Source: Corynebacterium urealyticum DSM 7109 (GTDB taxonomy: Bacteria; Actinomycetota; Actinomycetes; Mycobacteriales; Mycobacteriaceae). From it: a stretch of DNA of 64,000 nucleotides. This document shows, piece by piece, positions 39,325-49,136 of this stretch. The notes under the pieces were generated by a model, which saw nothing but the letters and a program-made list of their open reading frames with translations, searched no databases and was not told where the DNA came from. The stretch spans positions 1,178,001 to 1,242,000 of the forward strand of contig NC_010545.1 in NCBI RefSeq assembly GCF_000069945.1, written 5' to 3'. Numbering within the stretch: the stretch's first letter is position 1; each line of letters begins with the position of its first letter. The translations under genes were made by a program, and so were the position numbers.

Positions 39325-40452
39325 TTAGAGCTCCTTCCACTCCAGACCCGAGCCCACCGCTTCGGAGATATTCCGCAGGCCGTGGGCTCGAATTTGTGCG
39401 GCCACACCCCGGTGGATCTTCGAGATCCAGTTGGGGCCGCCATAAATGAAGCCGGTGTAGCCCTGCAGCAGGCTTGCACCTGCCGCGATGCGCTCCCAGG
39501 CCTGCTGCGGAGTCTCGATGCCGCCCACACCGATGAGCACGAGCTTGCCTTCCGCACGTGCCGCGATGCGACGTAGCACCTCGAGGGAGCGTTCTGCCAG
39601 GGGAGCACCCGATACCCCGCCCGCACCAAGGGAGCGAACCCACTGCGCGTCGGACTTCAGGCCCTCTCGGCTGATCGTCGTATTCGTCGCGATCAGGCCG
39701 GTGACACCCAGCTCAATGGCCAGATCGGTCACGGCGTCGATGTCCTCATCGGAAAGATCCGGCGCAATCTTAACGAACAGGGGAAGATCGGCCTCCTCCT
39801 GAACAGCCGCGACGATGGGACGCAGCGAATCCACGGCCTGCAGGTCCCGCAACCCCGGCGTATTCGGGGAAGACACATTGATCACCAGGTAGTCAGCAAC
39901 GTCCTTCACCGCACGCGCGGACTCCCGGTAGTCGTTAGGCGCGAGCTCCGGTGGGGTGATCTTCGCCTTGCCCAGGTTCACACCCACGGGCTCTAGGCAA
40001 CGGCGACGGGAGAGGCGCTGTGCAGCGGCAATCGCGCCGTCGTTGTTGAAACCCATGCGGTTGAGGATCGCGCGGTCCTCAGGAAGTCGGAACAACCGTG
40101 GGGTCGGGTTGCCTGGCTGCGAAACGCTGGTCAGCGTGCCAAGCTCCGAGTAGCCAAAGCCGAGCGGACCCCAGATGTGGAACTCCTCGGCGTTCTTATC
40201 GAAGCCGGCAGCCAGGCCGAGAGGCCGATCAAAGCGGATACCGGCCACCGTCTGGGAGAGCACTGGATCGTCGACGACAAGCGCGCGGCGGACCGCAGCG
40301 CAGGCCACCTGCGAGTCAGCGATCCGACGGAAAACGCCCGACAGCATGCCGTGAATTCGCTCTGGCGGGATACGGAACATCAACTTCAGCAACTTGTCAT
40401 ATGCCGAGCCCGAAAGGCGCTCGAAGCGAGGGGAAGTTGGGGTGTGGGCCAT
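39325..40452 (-). CDS. pyrD: Dihydroorotate dehydrogenase (quinone), class 2
   Basis: Oxidises dihydroorotate to orotate in pyrimidine synthesis, passing electrons to menaquinone; peripheral on the inner membrane through its N-terminal helices (about 1-50). The 375 residues contain GLAAGFDKNAEEF, the catalytic-serine region NVSSPNTPGLRDLQ, LFVKIAPDLSDEDI and the FMN phosphate site GVGGIETPQQAWERI. Start ATG 40452. Convergent with the PEBP gene; the lppL-like gene lies upstream on the same strand. Confidence 0.96.
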   Translation of the reverse strand: MAHTPTSPRFERLSGSAYDKLLKLMFRIPPERIHGMLSGVFRRIADSQVACAAVRRALVVDDPVLSQTVAGIRFDRPLGLAAGFDKNAEEFHIWGPLGFGYSELGTLTSVSQPGNPTPRLFRLPEDRAILNRMGFNNDGAIAAAQRLSRRRCLEPVGVNLGKAKITPPELAPNDYRESARAVKDVADYLVINVSSPNTPGLRDLQAVDSLRPIVAAVQEEADLPLFVKIAPDLSDEDIDAVTDLAIELGVTGLIATNTTISREGLKSDAQWVRSLGAGGVSGAPLAERSLEVLRRIAARAEGKLVLIGVGGIETPQQAWERIAAGASLLQGYTGFIYGGPNWISKIHRGVAAQIRAHGLRNISEAVGSGLEWKEL

Positions 40453-40507
40453 GGCAGTCTCCTGAATTGTGTTGTGATGGACGTGGTTTTCTGTGGCGAC
40501 CAGTGGG

Positions 40508-41704
40508 CTACTGGTCCTCGTGAATCACGGGGAAGTCCTCGGCCCCTGGAACCCCACGCTCAACGGTGGCATCAAGGTCCGCGGCCGACACCTGCTGGGT
40601 TGTCCCATCCGCACCGAAGAGCAGCATGTCGCCGCCGGGGGAGTCCAGGATGTGACGCACGTTCGCGATGGAGTCGAAGCTCGCTACCTGGATCGGGGTG
40701 CCGCTATCGATGCGGTAGCCGGTGACCTTGTTATCGCCGGTGGTGGAGACCCAGGCGATCTGGCGCTTGCCGTCCCACAGGACTGCCCAGGGGCTCTTGC
40801 CGGTGGGGGCGGCCTGGACCTGGCGCACCACGTCGTTCAGAGTGAAAACCTGGAATTGATCCTGCACGGTATCCGCCGCGATGAAGATCCCTTGATCCCC
40901 TCGGCCAACGCTGGTCAGGCCAACTCCCTGGCCGATGCGCAGGGCACCGCGCGGGCCGTTAGTAGCGAGATCGATGTCGGTGATGCTGGTCTGGTCGCGG
41001 TCGATTACCGCGAGCCTTTCCTCACCGTGTTCGTTGTTGACGTGGACGAGGTCATCGAGGCTACGACTGACGACGATGGACTCCGATTCTCCGAGCTGAT
41101 CGCCGGACGGGGAGTAGTAGTTCAGCTTGTTCGAGCCCTTGAATCCAACGAAGACCCGGCCGTCCGTCGTGGCGGTGGCCACCGTGGGGGTGCCGTCGAC
41201 GCTGTACTTCTTCAGCTGCTTGCCGTCGGTGCCGTATTCGTACAGCTCGCCTTCACAGGCAAGCATGACGCCGTCGGCCGAAGGCGTGACCTTCGTGCAT
41301 TTCTCCGGCACGTCGATCTTCTTCGCCTCTCCCTCACCAGACAGCTCGGTTAGCGTGCCGATGCGCAGCGTGGACGCGCTCAGTGCCGCCACCTGCTTGG
41401 TTTTCGGATCCAGACCGATCTGGGAAACGTCGATGACCTCGCCAGCATCGCTATTCTTCTTCACTTCACCGAGCGGGTCCTTCGCAGTCGGGGAGCCCGC
41501 CGGGGTGGCAGGGGTGCCGCCCTTCGGCGCCGATTCCTTGGCTGCTGATCCCTCCGGCGCGCTGTTATCTGCCGTGTCCTCGGTGGCACAACCTGCCAGC
41601 CCGAGCCCAAGGGTGGCTGTCACCGCAGCTGCCCACGTCAGAGGTTTCTTCCAAGCCATCGCGTCATCGCCTCGTTTACGCCAAACACGCTTACCTGCAT
41701 TCAT
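40508..41704 (-). CDS. LppL-like lipoprotein
   Basis: A secreted lipoprotein of about 398 residues. The signal peptide has a basic n-region (GKRVWRKRGDD), a hydrophobic core and the lipobox LAGC at about residues 36-39. The mature part begins with an acidic/proline-rich linker (about 40-95) and then looks like a beta-propeller or YncE-type repeat protein. ATG 41704 sits eight bases behind TAGCGT; ATG 41659 is a shorter alternative. Same place as M. tuberculosis lppL (Rv2138) next to pyrD. Processing by Lgt/LspA is expected; function unknown. Confidence 0.85.
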   Translation of the reverse strand: MNAGKRVWRKRGDDAMAWKKPLTWAAAVTATLGLGLAGCATEDTADNSAPEGSAAKESAPKGGTPATPAGSPTAKDPLGEVKKNSDAGEVIDVSQIGLDPKTKQVAALSASTLRIGTLTELSGEGEAKKIDVPEKCTKVTPSADGVMLACEGELYEYGTDGKQLKKYSVDGTPTVATATTDGRVFVGFKGSNKLNYYSPSGDQLGESESIVVSRSLDDLVHVNNEHGEERLAVIDRDQTSITDIDLATNGPRGALRIGQGVGLTSVGRGDQGIFIAADTVQDQFQVFTLNDVVRQVQAAPTGKSPWAVLWDGKRQIAWVSTTGDNKVTGYRIDSGTPIQVASFDSIANVRHILDSPGGDMLLFGADGTTQQVSAADLDATVERGVPGAEDFPVIHEDQ

Positions 41705-41712
41705 CAGGTAGT

Positions 41713-41718
41713 ACGCTA
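41713..41718 (-). promoter_or_regulatory. -10 element, leaderless lppL-like gene
   Basis: TAGCGT on the minus strand ends eight bases before ATG 41704. The plus-strand uppP promoter lies only 25 bases away. Confidence 0.45.
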
Positions 41719-41742
41719 CCAGCCGATGTGGGTGGGTCGGTG

Positions 41743-41748
41743 TATCGT
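41743..41748 (+). promoter_or_regulatory. -10 element, leaderless uppP
   Basis: TATCGT ends eight bases before ATG 41757, with no ribosome site. Confidence 0.45.
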
Positions 41749-41756
41749 CCTAAAGC

Positions 41757-42596
41757 ATGCCTACCGAAATGTCTTGGCTGCAGACGATCGTGCTCTCGAT
41801 CGTGCAAGGTCTCACCGAGTTTCTACCCGTTTCCTCCTCCGGCCACCTGCGGATTGTCTCCGAGCTGTTCTGGGGAGCCGACGCGGGCGCCTCCTTCACC
41901 GCCGTGATCCAGCTCGGCACGGAGCTGGCGGTGCTCGTGTACTTCGCGAAAGATATCTGGCGGATCCTCACCGCGTGGTTCGCGGGCCTGGCGGATAAGT
42001 CCCGGCGGAACCACGATTATCAGATGGGGTGGATGGTCATCGCCGGCACCATCCCCATCGCTGTGCTGGGGTTCTTTGGTAAAGATCTGATCCGCGACCA
42101 GCTCCGTAACCTGTGGATCACCGCTGCCATGTTGATCCTCTTCTCCTTCGTTTTCATTCTTGCGGAGAAGGTTGGACGTCGACGCCGCTCCTTCGACGAG
42201 CTGACCATGCGCGATGCGGTGCTCATGGGTTTGGCCCAGTGCCTCGCCTTGATCCCTGGGGTGTCCCGGTCGGGCGGTACGATTTCCGCCGGTCTGTTCC
42301 TCAACCTGGACCGCGAGGTCGCTACGCGGTTCAGCTTCCTGCTGGCGATTCCCGCTGTGCTGGCCTCTGGTATTTTTTCGCTCGGGGATGTCTTCGATCC
42401 GGCAGCAGGCCAGGCGGCAAGCGGAGGCCAACTGGCTGTTGGCACACTGATCGCCTTCCTCGTCGGATACGCCTCTATCGCCTGGCTGTTGAAGTTCGTG
42501 TCTAACCACAGCTTCGCCTGGTTCGCGGCCTGGCGAATCCCGGTCGGCGTGCTGGTGATGGTGCTGCTGGGCGCCGGAGTTTTGCAGCCGTTATAG
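41757..42596 (+). CDS. uppP: Undecaprenyl-diphosphatase UppP (BacA)
   Basis: Dephosphorylates polyprenyl diphosphate so that the lipid carrier for peptidoglycan and arabinogalactan can be reused; an integral membrane enzyme. In 279 residues are both BacA signatures: [18 protein letters not shown] near 14-31 and [17 protein letters not shown] near 164-180, with about eight hydrophobic segments. Divergent from the lppL-like gene and followed by mshC after 9 bp. Confidence 0.97.
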   Translation: MPTEMSWLQTIVLSIVQGLTEFLPVSSSGHLRIVSELFWGADAGASFTAVIQLGTELAVLVYFAKDIWRILTAWFAGLADKSRRNHDYQMGWMVIAGTIPIAVLGFFGKDLIRDQLRNLWITAAMLILFSFVFILAEKVGRRRRSFDELTMRDAVLMGLAQCLALIPGVSRSGGTISAGLFLNLDREVATRFSFLLAIPAVLASGIFSLGDVFDPAAGQAASGGQLAVGTLIAFLVGYASIAWLLKFVSNHSFAWFAAWRIPVGVLVMVLLGAGVLQPL

Positions 42597-42597
42597 T
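42592..42597 (+). promoter_or_regulatory. -10 element within the uppP stop, mshC
   Basis: TATAGT overlaps the uppP stop codon and ends eight bases before the mshC ATG, so mshC may also have its own leaderless transcript. Confidence 0.4.
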
Positions 42598-42605
42598 GGG
42601 TAACC

Positions 42606-43925
42606 ATGCATTCTTGGTCTGCTCCCCGTGTTCCACAGTTCCCGTCGTCCATTCCGGCTGTAGCGGATTCCCCGGCCGCTGAGGTGGCTGCTCTGCCAGA
42701 GTTGCGGCTTTATGACACGGCGGATGACCGGGTCAAGGCGGTCGCGTTGCCGGACGATGGCGCGCCGGTGGGCATATACGTCTGTGGGATCACCCCTTAT
42801 GACTCCACCCACCTGGGGCACGCGGCAACCTATAACACCTTCGACCTGGTGAACCGCTATCTGCGCGCTGCCGGTCATGGCGTCACTTATGTCCAAAATG
42901 TCACGGATGTCGACGACCCACTGTTCGAGCGTGCCGATCGCGATGGCGTGGACTGGCGCGAACTTGGCAAAGAACAGACCGACCTGTTCCGCTCCGACAT
43001 GACTCAGCTGCGGATTCTGCCGCCGGAGTTCTTCGTCGGGGCGATGGAGACGATCGATGAGGTCGTTGAGATGGTCAGCACGCTGCTGGATAAGGGCGCG
43101 GCCTACGTCGTGGACGGGGAGTACCCGGATATCTACGCCGACCACACCTACACCGAGCAGTTTGGCTACGAGTCCCGTTACGACGAGGCCACCATGCGCG
43201 AGCTCTTCGCCGAGCGCGGTGGCGACCCGGAGCGGGAGGGGAAGCGCCACCCGTTGGACGCACTGCTGTGGCGGGCCCACCGCACCGGGGAGCCTGAGTG
43301 GGATGCCCCATTCGGCTCGGGTCGGCCTGGCTGGCACGTGGAGTGCGCGGCCATCGCGACGAACCGATTGGGGGAGCAGTTCGCTATCCAGGGCGGCGGC
43401 GTTGACCTGCGTTACCCGCACCATGAGTACTCAGCGGCGCACGCCGAGGCTGCCTGCGGCAATCAGCGCATGGCGGGCCACTATGTGCACACCGGCATGA
43501 TCGGTCTCGAGGGAACCAAGATGTCTAAGTCCTTGGGCAACCTGGAGTTCGTCTCTGCGCTGACTGCGCAGGGATTCGACCCCGCAGCGATCCGGGTGGG
43601 GCTCTACGCCGGGCACTACCGGGAGGACCGCGACTGGTCCGCGGAGGTCCTGAATGAGGCAGAGGATCGCCTCGCCAAGTGGCGTGCCGCAGCCGCCGAG
43701 GAGAACAACCCACAGCGCGTCGCGGAGGTGCTGGCTACCGTCACCGGACACCTGGCCAACGACCTCGACACTCCCTCCGTGCTGCGCACTCTCGATGAGT
43801 GGGCAGCCGCTGTGAACGAGAGCATTGGCGCGAGCGGCTACCAGGTCACCCCCGCCGCCGACCGCACTGCGGCTTCCCAGGCGCTCACCGCGGGTCTCGA
43901 CGCGTTGCTCGGTGTTTCGGTCTAG
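42606..43925 (+). CDS. mshC: Mycothiol synthesis cysteine ligase MshC
   Basis: Joins L-cysteine to GlcN-Ins using ATP in mycothiol biosynthesis, the main low-molecular thiol of actinobacteria. The 439-residue protein is a cysteinyl-tRNA synthetase relative with the HIGH-type region [12 protein letters not shown] and the KMSKS loop near residue 304 ([10 protein letters not shown]), plus the Zn-ligand cysteine in VCGITPYD. The gap after uppP is only 9 bases. MshC position next to uppP matches M. tuberculosis in reverse. Confidence 0.96.
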   Translation: MHSWSAPRVPQFPSSIPAVADSPAAEVAALPELRLYDTADDRVKAVALPDDGAPVGIYVCGITPYDSTHLGHAATYNTFDLVNRYLRAAGHGVTYVQNVTDVDDPLFERADRDGVDWRELGKEQTDLFRSDMTQLRILPPEFFVGAMETIDEVVEMVSTLLDKGAAYVVDGEYPDIYADHTYTEQFGYESRYDEATMRELFAERGGDPEREGKRHPLDALLWRAHRTGEPEWDAPFGSGRPGWHVECAAIATNRLGEQFAIQGGGVDLRYPHHEYSAAHAEAACGNQRMAGHYVHTGMIGLEGTKMSKSLGNLEFVSALTAQGFDPAAIRVGLYAGHYREDRDWSAEVLNEAEDRLAKWRAAAAEENNPQRVAEVLATVTGHLANDLDTPSVLRTLDEWAAAVNESIGASGYQVTPAADRTAASQALTAGLDALLGVSV

Positions 43926-43938
43926 GAGGACGAGCACA

Positions 43939-44349
43939 GTGGCAGAACACCGACGCCCGGTGGGCGATGCTTTGCTCTCCGATTGGCCACCAGATGTCCG
44001 TGAGGCAGCCACGGAGTTCATCGAAAACCTCCGGATGATGGCCACCGGCAGCTACCTGCGCGCCGAGGAGCGGGGGCATTGGGATCCTCCGTATCCGGAG
44101 TCTGCCGTGAACGAGGCTCAGGCCGAGCTGGTGACGATCGGGGAGAGCATTCTCGGCGGGGCGGATCCACAGGAGACGTCCCTAGCGGGGGCCCGCAGAA
44201 TCATCGCAATCTCCGATGCCAACGGAGGGCTGCTGTTGGATAGCGAGGAGCTGGACGAGCTGCTGGTATTCCTCAGCCGTCTCACCGAGACGGTGGGTGG
44301 GGAGCCCGCGGTGGTCTGCGACGCCGTGCGAGAGCTCGTCGAAGAGTAG
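43939..44349 (+). CDS. Hypothetical protein after mshC
   Basis: A 136-residue acidic soluble protein, family not recognised. GTG 43939 is chosen since AGGAGG lies ten bases upstream, 13 bp after mshC, which suggests co-translation. It appears mainly helical (REAATEFIENLRMM, LDELLVFLSRLTETV). The link with mshC suggests, but does not show, a thiol-related role. Confidence 0.7.
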   Translation: MAEHRRPVGDALLSDWPPDVREAATEFIENLRMMATGSYLRAEERGHWDPPYPESAVNEAQAELVTIGESILGGADPQETSLAGARRIIAISDANGGLLLDSEELDELLVFLSRLTETVGGEPAVVCDAVRELVEE

Positions 44350-44457
44350 ACTTTTAAGCCCCCTGGCTCCCGGCCTCAACCCCAATGTGGCGGACTATTC
44401 ACCCCACTATCGGGGCTCCTTGCAACCTGCAGGGGAGACGCGTGCCACAATGGGGGC

Positions 44458-44730
44458 GTGAGCAATCCCAAGAATTTTGATTCCCTATTCGCGGAGCTTT
44501 CCGAGAAGGCGCGCACCCGCCCAGAAGGCTCCGGCACCGTCAAAGCCCTCGACGCCGGCGTCCATTTCCAGGGCAAGAAGATCGTCGAAGAGGCTGGGGA
44601 AGTGTGGCTGGCCGCCGAGTACGAGTCTGATGAGGAGCTGGCCGAAGAGATCTCCCAGCTGCTGTACTGGCTGCAGGTTGTGGCAGTCGGTCGGGGCCTC
44701 AGCCTCGAGGACATCTACAAGCATCTTTAG
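44458..44730 (+). CDS. hisE: Phosphoribosyl-ATP pyrophosphatase HisE
   Basis: Hydrolyses phosphoribosyl-ATP to phosphoribosyl-AMP, the second histidine step. The 90-residue helical protein has the metal-binding motif [17 protein letters not shown] followed by [13 protein letters not shown] 44458 gives the normal family length. It precedes hisG (first step) by 98 bp on the same strand, the usual actinobacterial pair. Confidence 0.95.
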   Translation: MSNPKNFDSLFAELSEKARTRPEGSGTVKALDAGVHFQGKKIVEEAGEVWLAAEYESDEELAEEISQLLYWLQVVAVGRGLSLEDIYKHL

Positions 44731-44828
44731 TCCAAGCTAAGCGCCACAATTAAACGCACGGACCCCCGACTGCGCCGCACCAATCACCGCGACGGCGCGC
44801 AAACCGCATCCACCACGCAAGGAGCCAC

Positions 44829-45743
44829 ATGACCCCGGTCGCGCCCAACCTGAACGCCCCGATCCCTGAAGACAACGCCACCAACTCCGGTGAGCGCTAC
44901 CTGCGCGTCGCCGTCCCGAACAAGGGTTCGCTTTCGGAAGCCGCGACGAACATCCTCAAGGAGGCGGGCTACACCACCCGCGCCGATTCCAAGGCACTAA
45001 CCGCAGTCGATCACGAGAACCAGGTCGAGTTCTACTTCCTGCGCCCGAAGGATATTGCCATCTACGTTGCCTCCGGCCACCTCGACATCGGAATCACGGG
45101 CCGCGACCTTGCCGCAGACACCCGTGAGGAAACTGCCGAGCTGCTACCGCTGGGCTTTGGGGCCTCCACCTTCCGCTACGCCGCCCCGATGGGCGAAGGC
45201 TGGACGGTCGAGAAGCTGGCGGGCAAGCGCATCGCTACCGCCTACCCGAACCTCGTGCGCAAGGACCTGAACAACCGGGGCATCGACGCCACGGTGATCC
45301 GCCTGGACGGGGCAGTGGAGATCTCCATCCGCCTGGGTGTGGCCGACGCGATCGCCGACGTGGTTTCCACTGGCCGCACCCTGCGCACGCAGGGTCTGGA
45401 GCCCTTCGGCGAGCCACTGTGTGTCTCTGAGGCCGTCATGATCGGGCGCAAGGGCGCTGAGGTAGACGAAGCTAAGCAGGTGCTGATCAAGCGCATGGAG
45501 GGCATCCTGCACGCCCAGAATTACGTCATGCTGGACTACAACGTCTCCCGTGACGTTCTGGACGAGGCTGCCGCCATCACCCCGGGGCTCTCTGCCCCAA
45601 CCGTCTCTCCGCTGGCCAATGAGGGCTGGGTCGCGGTACGCGCAATGGTGCCGCGCAAGCAGGCGAACGCGCTGATGGATTCGCTATCCGCCTTGGGAGC
45701 GGAGGCGATCCTCGCCACGGATATCCGCATCGCCCGTATCTAG
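44829..45743 (+). CDS. hisG: ATP phosphoribosyltransferase, long form
   Basis: Starts histidine synthesis from ATP and PRPP. With 304 residues it is the long form whose C-terminal ACT-like domain (about 235-300, from [13 protein letters not shown]) mediates histidine feedback inhibition. Motifs: [20 protein letters not shown], and the PRPP loop region [17 protein letters not shown] 44829 has AAGGAG upstream. A terminator follows, so hisE-hisG is a closed unit. Confidence 0.96.
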   Translation: MTPVAPNLNAPIPEDNATNSGERYLRVAVPNKGSLSEAATNILKEAGYTTRADSKALTAVDHENQVEFYFLRPKDIAIYVASGHLDIGITGRDLAADTREETAELLPLGFGASTFRYAAPMGEGWTVEKLAGKRIATAYPNLVRKDLNNRGIDATVIRLDGAVEISIRLGVADAIADVVSTGRTLRTQGLEPFGEPLCVSEAVMIGRKGAEVDEAKQVLIKRMEGILHAQNYVMLDYNVSRDVLDEAAAITPGLSAPTVSPLANEGWVAVRAMVPRKQANALMDSLSALGAEAILATDIRIARI

Positions 45744-45762
45744 CGGATTCTCCTTACCCTTA

Positions 45763-45793
45763 ACGGGGTCGCCATCCGGGCGGCCCCGTTTTT
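45763..45793 (+). terminator. Terminator after hisG
   Basis: ACGGGGTCGCC (45763-45773) pairs with GGCGGCCCCGT through one G-U pair and is followed by TTTTT, a clear intrinsic terminator. Confidence 0.85.
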
Positions 45794-45905
45794 CGTGCGT
45801 GGGTACCCCAGGGGAGATAGCCCCGCGCCCGAAACGCGGCGTTTCTTCTACACTCATTAAGTACACCCCGTACCAACACCGGTCAGCGAGAGCTTCCCAT
45901 GCTCC

Positions 45906-45929
45906 GCCGCACCGGGACATTGGTGCGGC
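45906..45929 (+). other. Hairpin in the aspA upstream region
   Basis: GCCGCACC (45906-45913) pairs perfectly with GGTGCGGC (45922-45929), 59 bases before the aspA start and likely inside its leader RNA. No T-run follows. The rest of the 45794-45987 gap shows only a TA-rich -10-like stretch near 45849-45862. Confidence 0.45.
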
Positions 45930-45987
45930 TCCCATCCCTCTTTGACGCCTGCGGCGATTGACGCGAAAGTTTAGGTGGCAGTTTCAC

Positions 45988-47520
45988 ATGGCACACCGCC
46001 CCAAGCCCTCTCCGAACTCCCAGAGCTCCAGCAACGGGCACGTCCTGAGTTCGACGGACATCATCACCTCGGCTGAATCATCCTCTCTGGAGGCCCGCAG
46101 CGGCGCGCACTACCGCCTGGAGGAAGATCTGCTGGGCACGTTGAAGGTTCCGGCAGACGCCTACTACGGAATCCACACCCTCCGCGCCGTGGATAACTTC
46201 CAGATCTCCCGCACGAACATCAACCACATCCCGGAGCTCATCCGCGGCATGGTGATGGTGAAGAAGGCCGCCGCGATGGCCAACATGCGGGTCAAGGCGC
46301 TGCCCATCGACAAGGGCGAGGCGATCGTCGCTGCCTGCGACGCGGTGCTCGAGGAACACCGCGCGATGGATCAGTTCCCCATCGACGTCTTCCAGGGCGG
46401 GGCCGGGACGTCCCAAAATATGAACACCAACGAGGTCATCGCGAACCTCGCACTGGAGCACCTCGGGTACCCGAAGGGCCGCTACGACATCATCAGCCCG
46501 AACGATGACGTCAACATGTCCCAGTCCACCAACGACGCTTACCCCACCGGGCTGCGCCTGGGGCTGCACTTCGACATCGACGAACTGCTCAAGCATCTTG
46601 CTGCGCTGGAGCGCGCGTTGTACGCGAAGGCTCAGGAGTTCGACCACATCATCAAGATGGGCCGAACCCAGCTGCAGGACGCCGTGCCCATGTCCCTGGG
46701 CCAGGAGTTCCGCGCCTTTGCTAACAACATCGCCGAAGAGTCCGCGCAGCTTAGGCATGCGCAGTCCCTGCTGCGCCAGGTGAACCTGGGTGGCACCGCG
46801 ATCGGCACCGGTGTGAATACGCCCCCGGGCTACCGCGAGGCGGCGATCGAGGCTCTGCGGGAGATCACGGGCCTGGATATCACCTCCGCGTACGACCTGG
46901 TGGAGGCAACGAGTGACACCGGCGCGTTCGTCAATACCCACGCGGCGGTGAAGCGCACCGCGATGAAGCTGTCCAAGATCTGTAACGACCTGCGTCTGCT
47001 GTCCTCCGGCCCGCGCGCTGGCCTGGGGGAGATCAACATCCCACCGCGCCAGGCGGGCTCCTCGATCATGCCGGCGAAGGTCAACCCGGTGATCCCGGAG
47101 GTCGTCAACCAGATCTGCTTCAAGGTCTTCGGCAACGACGTCACCGTCTCCATGGCAGCGGAGGCCGGCCAGCTCCAGCTCAACGTCATGGAGCCGGTCA
47201 TCGCGCAGTGCGCCTTCGAATCCATCCGCTTTATGGCGCGCGCCTGCACCACGCTGCGCACGCTGTGCGTCGTGGACATCACTGCCAACGAGGACGTCTG
47301 CCGCGAATACGTCGAGAACTCGATCGGCATCATCACCTACCTCAACCCGCTGATCGGCCACCACAATGGTGACCTGATCGGCAAGGAGGCCGCGGCAACC
47401 GGAAAGTCCGTGCGCGAGCTCGTCCTGGAAAAGGAGCTGCTCGACGAGGACACTCTTAACGAGGTGCTGAGCACGGAAAACCTGCTCAACCCGATGTACC
47501 GGGGTCGCCGCTACGAGTAG
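45988..47520 (+). CDS. aspA: Aspartate ammonia-lyase (aspartase)
   Basis: Deaminates aspartate to fumarate and ammonia. The 510-residue protein carries the aspartase/fumarase superfamily signature [15 protein letters not shown] near residue 360 and the early [17 protein letters not shown], plus [21 protein letters not shown] 45988 is chosen because AGGTGG lies upstream; the frame begins at 45958. A polar extension of about 40 residues, Ser- and Asn-rich, precedes the enzyme core and is longer than usual. Convergent with the RecB-like gene. Confidence 0.94.
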   Translation: MAHRPKPSPNSQSSSNGHVLSSTDIITSAESSSLEARSGAHYRLEEDLLGTLKVPADAYYGIHTLRAVDNFQISRTNINHIPELIRGMVMVKKAAAMANMRVKALPIDKGEAIVAACDAVLEEHRAMDQFPIDVFQGGAGTSQNMNTNEVIANLALEHLGYPKGRYDIISPNDDVNMSQSTNDAYPTGLRLGLHFDIDELLKHLAALERALYAKAQEFDHIIKMGRTQLQDAVPMSLGQEFRAFANNIAEESAQLRHAQSLLRQVNLGGTAIGTGVNTPPGYREAAIEALREITGLDITSAYDLVEATSDTGAFVNTHAAVKRTAMKLSKICNDLRLLSSGPRAGLGEINIPPRQAGSSIMPAKVNPVIPEVVNQICFKVFGNDVTVSMAAEAGQLQLNVMEPVIAQCAFESIRFMARACTTLRTLCVVDITANEDVCREYVENSIGIITYLNPLIGHHNGDLIGKEAAATGKSVRELVLEKELLDEDTLNEVLSTENLLNPMYRGRRYE

Positions 47521-47523
47521 GCG

Positions 47524-48351
47524 CTAGCGGACCCCCGGGTACTCCGGGGGCGTGCCGCCGAAGGCGGGGCAGAGTTCCTGGAAGGCGCACCAGTCGCAGA
47601 GCTTGGAGGTCTTCGGCTGAAAGTCCCCGCTCTGGATATCAGCGAGGATGCTGTCCCAGAGCTCGCGCAGGTCGCGCTCGAAGTACTGCAGTTCAGCGGG
47701 GGTGGGCTGTAGTACCAGGTCATCGGCCACCTTCAGGTACATCAGCCGAAGCTGGGCCGGGATCAGGTCGTACAGCCGCCAGTAGACCAGCGCGTAGAAC
47801 TTCATCTGGAACAGCGCCTGGGCGGCGAAGCGCGGTGGCGGCTTTTTTCCAGTCTTGTAGTCGACGACGCGTACCTGGCCGTTCGCGGCGACGTCCACCC
47901 GGTCGATGAATCCGCGGACGGGAACCCCATTGGGCAGGGTGGCTTCGACGAATTCCTCGACCTCGTGGGCGTCGAAGCCCTGGGGGTTCTCCATCTGGAA
48001 ATACCCCTTAACCAGTAAGCGAGCCTCGACGAGGAAGTCATAGAGCTGCTCATCCGGGACGAGTTCGTTCAGGTCGGCGTCCTTGTCCACCATCTTTGCC
48101 CACGCGGGCTTCAGCATCTTCACCGCAACCGGGTAAGTGCGTTGCTCCCTCGGCAGGGCGTGGAGCTCCTCGAGCACCGCGTGCACGAGGGTTCCCTTCA
48201 CCTGCGCGATCGTCTTGGGTTCCGGCAGCTTATCGATACTGCGGAAGCGGTAGAGCAGCGGACACTGCTGATAATCCCCGGCGCGGGAAGGGGAGAGCGC
48301 CAACCGGTCGAGGGAGACCTTCGGCTGGGGTTTCTCGGATGGGGTAGACAC
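47524..48351 (-). CDS. RecB-family PD-(D/E)XK nuclease
   Basis: A 275-residue single-domain nuclease with the RecB/Cas4-type core: SPSRAGDYQQCPLLYRFR near 22-39, the RGFIDRVDVA and VVDYKTGKKP metal motifs (D and the QxxxY-like end), and a C-terminal cluster SKLCDWCAFQELCPAF whose cysteines match the 4Fe-4S pattern of AddB/Cas4-like members. ATG 48351 has AAGGAG upstream. Corresponds to Rv2119 by position. Probably acts in DNA repair; the helicase partner is not adjacent. A GC-rich hairpin (47532-47550) lies in its 3' end. Confidence 0.88.
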   Translation of the reverse strand: MSTPSEKPQPKVSLDRLALSPSRAGDYQQCPLLYRFRSIDKLPEPKTIAQVKGTLVHAVLEELHALPREQRTYPVAVKMLKPAWAKMVDKDADLNELVPDEQLYDFLVEARLLVKGYFQMENPQGFDAHEVEEFVEATLPNGVPVRGFIDRVDVAANGQVRVVDYKTGKKPPPRFAAQALFQMKFYALVYWRLYDLIPAQLRLMYLKVADDLVLQPTPAELQYFERDLRELWDSILADIQSGDFQPKTSKLCDWCAFQELCPAFGGTPPEYPGVR

Positions 48352-48423
48352 AGCTTCTCCTTCTGCTTAGTTCTCGGGGTGTCGGGTCAACACAGATGGA
48401 CTGCGCAGCGCGGTTGGGTTGGG

Positions 48424-49101
48424 CTACAGCGGCAGGCCGGCGCGGCGGCGATGCTCGCGAACCAGCTGGTTGATCGCCACAGTCACCAGGGTGATCAACG
48501 TCAGCAGCTCGATAGCGTGGATTCCCAGCATGTGATAGGCCACGGCGCCAGCGATCGCCCCAACGGACAGGCTCAGCCACAGCGAGAGGTTGAGGATCCA
48601 GACGAGGTGACGGCCGTCGAAGAACGCGTCGACGAAACGCTGCCCCGTGCGCACCAACGTGCCCGTCATATACGTCAGCGGGATCGCGACCTCGCCGTTG
48701 CGCTCAAAGATGCTGTTCATGGTACCCACCCCGATGGACAGGGCGATGATGGCCGCTCCGTGGTGCTCCAGCTCGATCAGGACGCTGGAGAGGATGAACC
48801 AGAAGCTGACGTTGACGAGGACGAATTCCCGACCACGGGTTTCATCCAAGGCTCGCACCACGATGCGTTTCGTGAACGCCCCGTTGATCACGCCGAGCAG
48901 GAAGAAGAGGATGCAGCCACCGGCCACTTTCACCATGTCCCAGTTGCCGTCGACGATGGCGGTGGCGGAGCGGGTGGTGTTGCCCGACATGAAAGAGAGG
49001 AACACCCCGCCCAGGTAGAGAAAACCCACCGAGTCGATAAAGCCGGCAATGAAGGCGAATACCCCTGCCAGCACCCGTTCCCCGGGACGCGATTCCATCA
49101 T
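48424..49101 (-). CDS. DUF1275 (YoaK) family membrane protein
   Basis: A 225-residue integral membrane protein with about six hydrophobic segments. Signature elements are FIAGFIDSVGFLYLGGVFLSFMSGNTTR, quoted in part, and GTMNSIFERNGEVAIPLTYMTGTLV, also in part. The family is widespread and uncharacterised. The divergent trmI gene starts 35 bp away. Confidence 0.85.
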   Translation of the reverse strand: MMESRPGERVLAGVFAFIAGFIDSVGFLYLGGVFLSFMSGNTTRSATAIVDGNWDMVKVAGGCILFFLLGVINGAFTKRIVVRALDETRGREFVLVNVSFWFILSSVLIELEHHGAAIIALSIGVGTMNSIFERNGEVAIPLTYMTGTLVRTGQRFVDAFFDGRHLVWILNLSLWLSLSVGAIAGAVAYHMLGIHAIELLTLITLVTVAINQLVREHRRRAGLPL

Positions 49102-49124
49102 AGTGATTTGAGAGTCTAGTAGGT

Positions 49125-49130
49125 TAGGGT
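49125..49130 (+). promoter_or_regulatory. -10 element, leaderless trmI
   Basis: TAGGGT ends six bases before ATG 49137 with no ribosome site. Confidence 0.55.
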
Positions 49131-49136
49131 TTTCCT

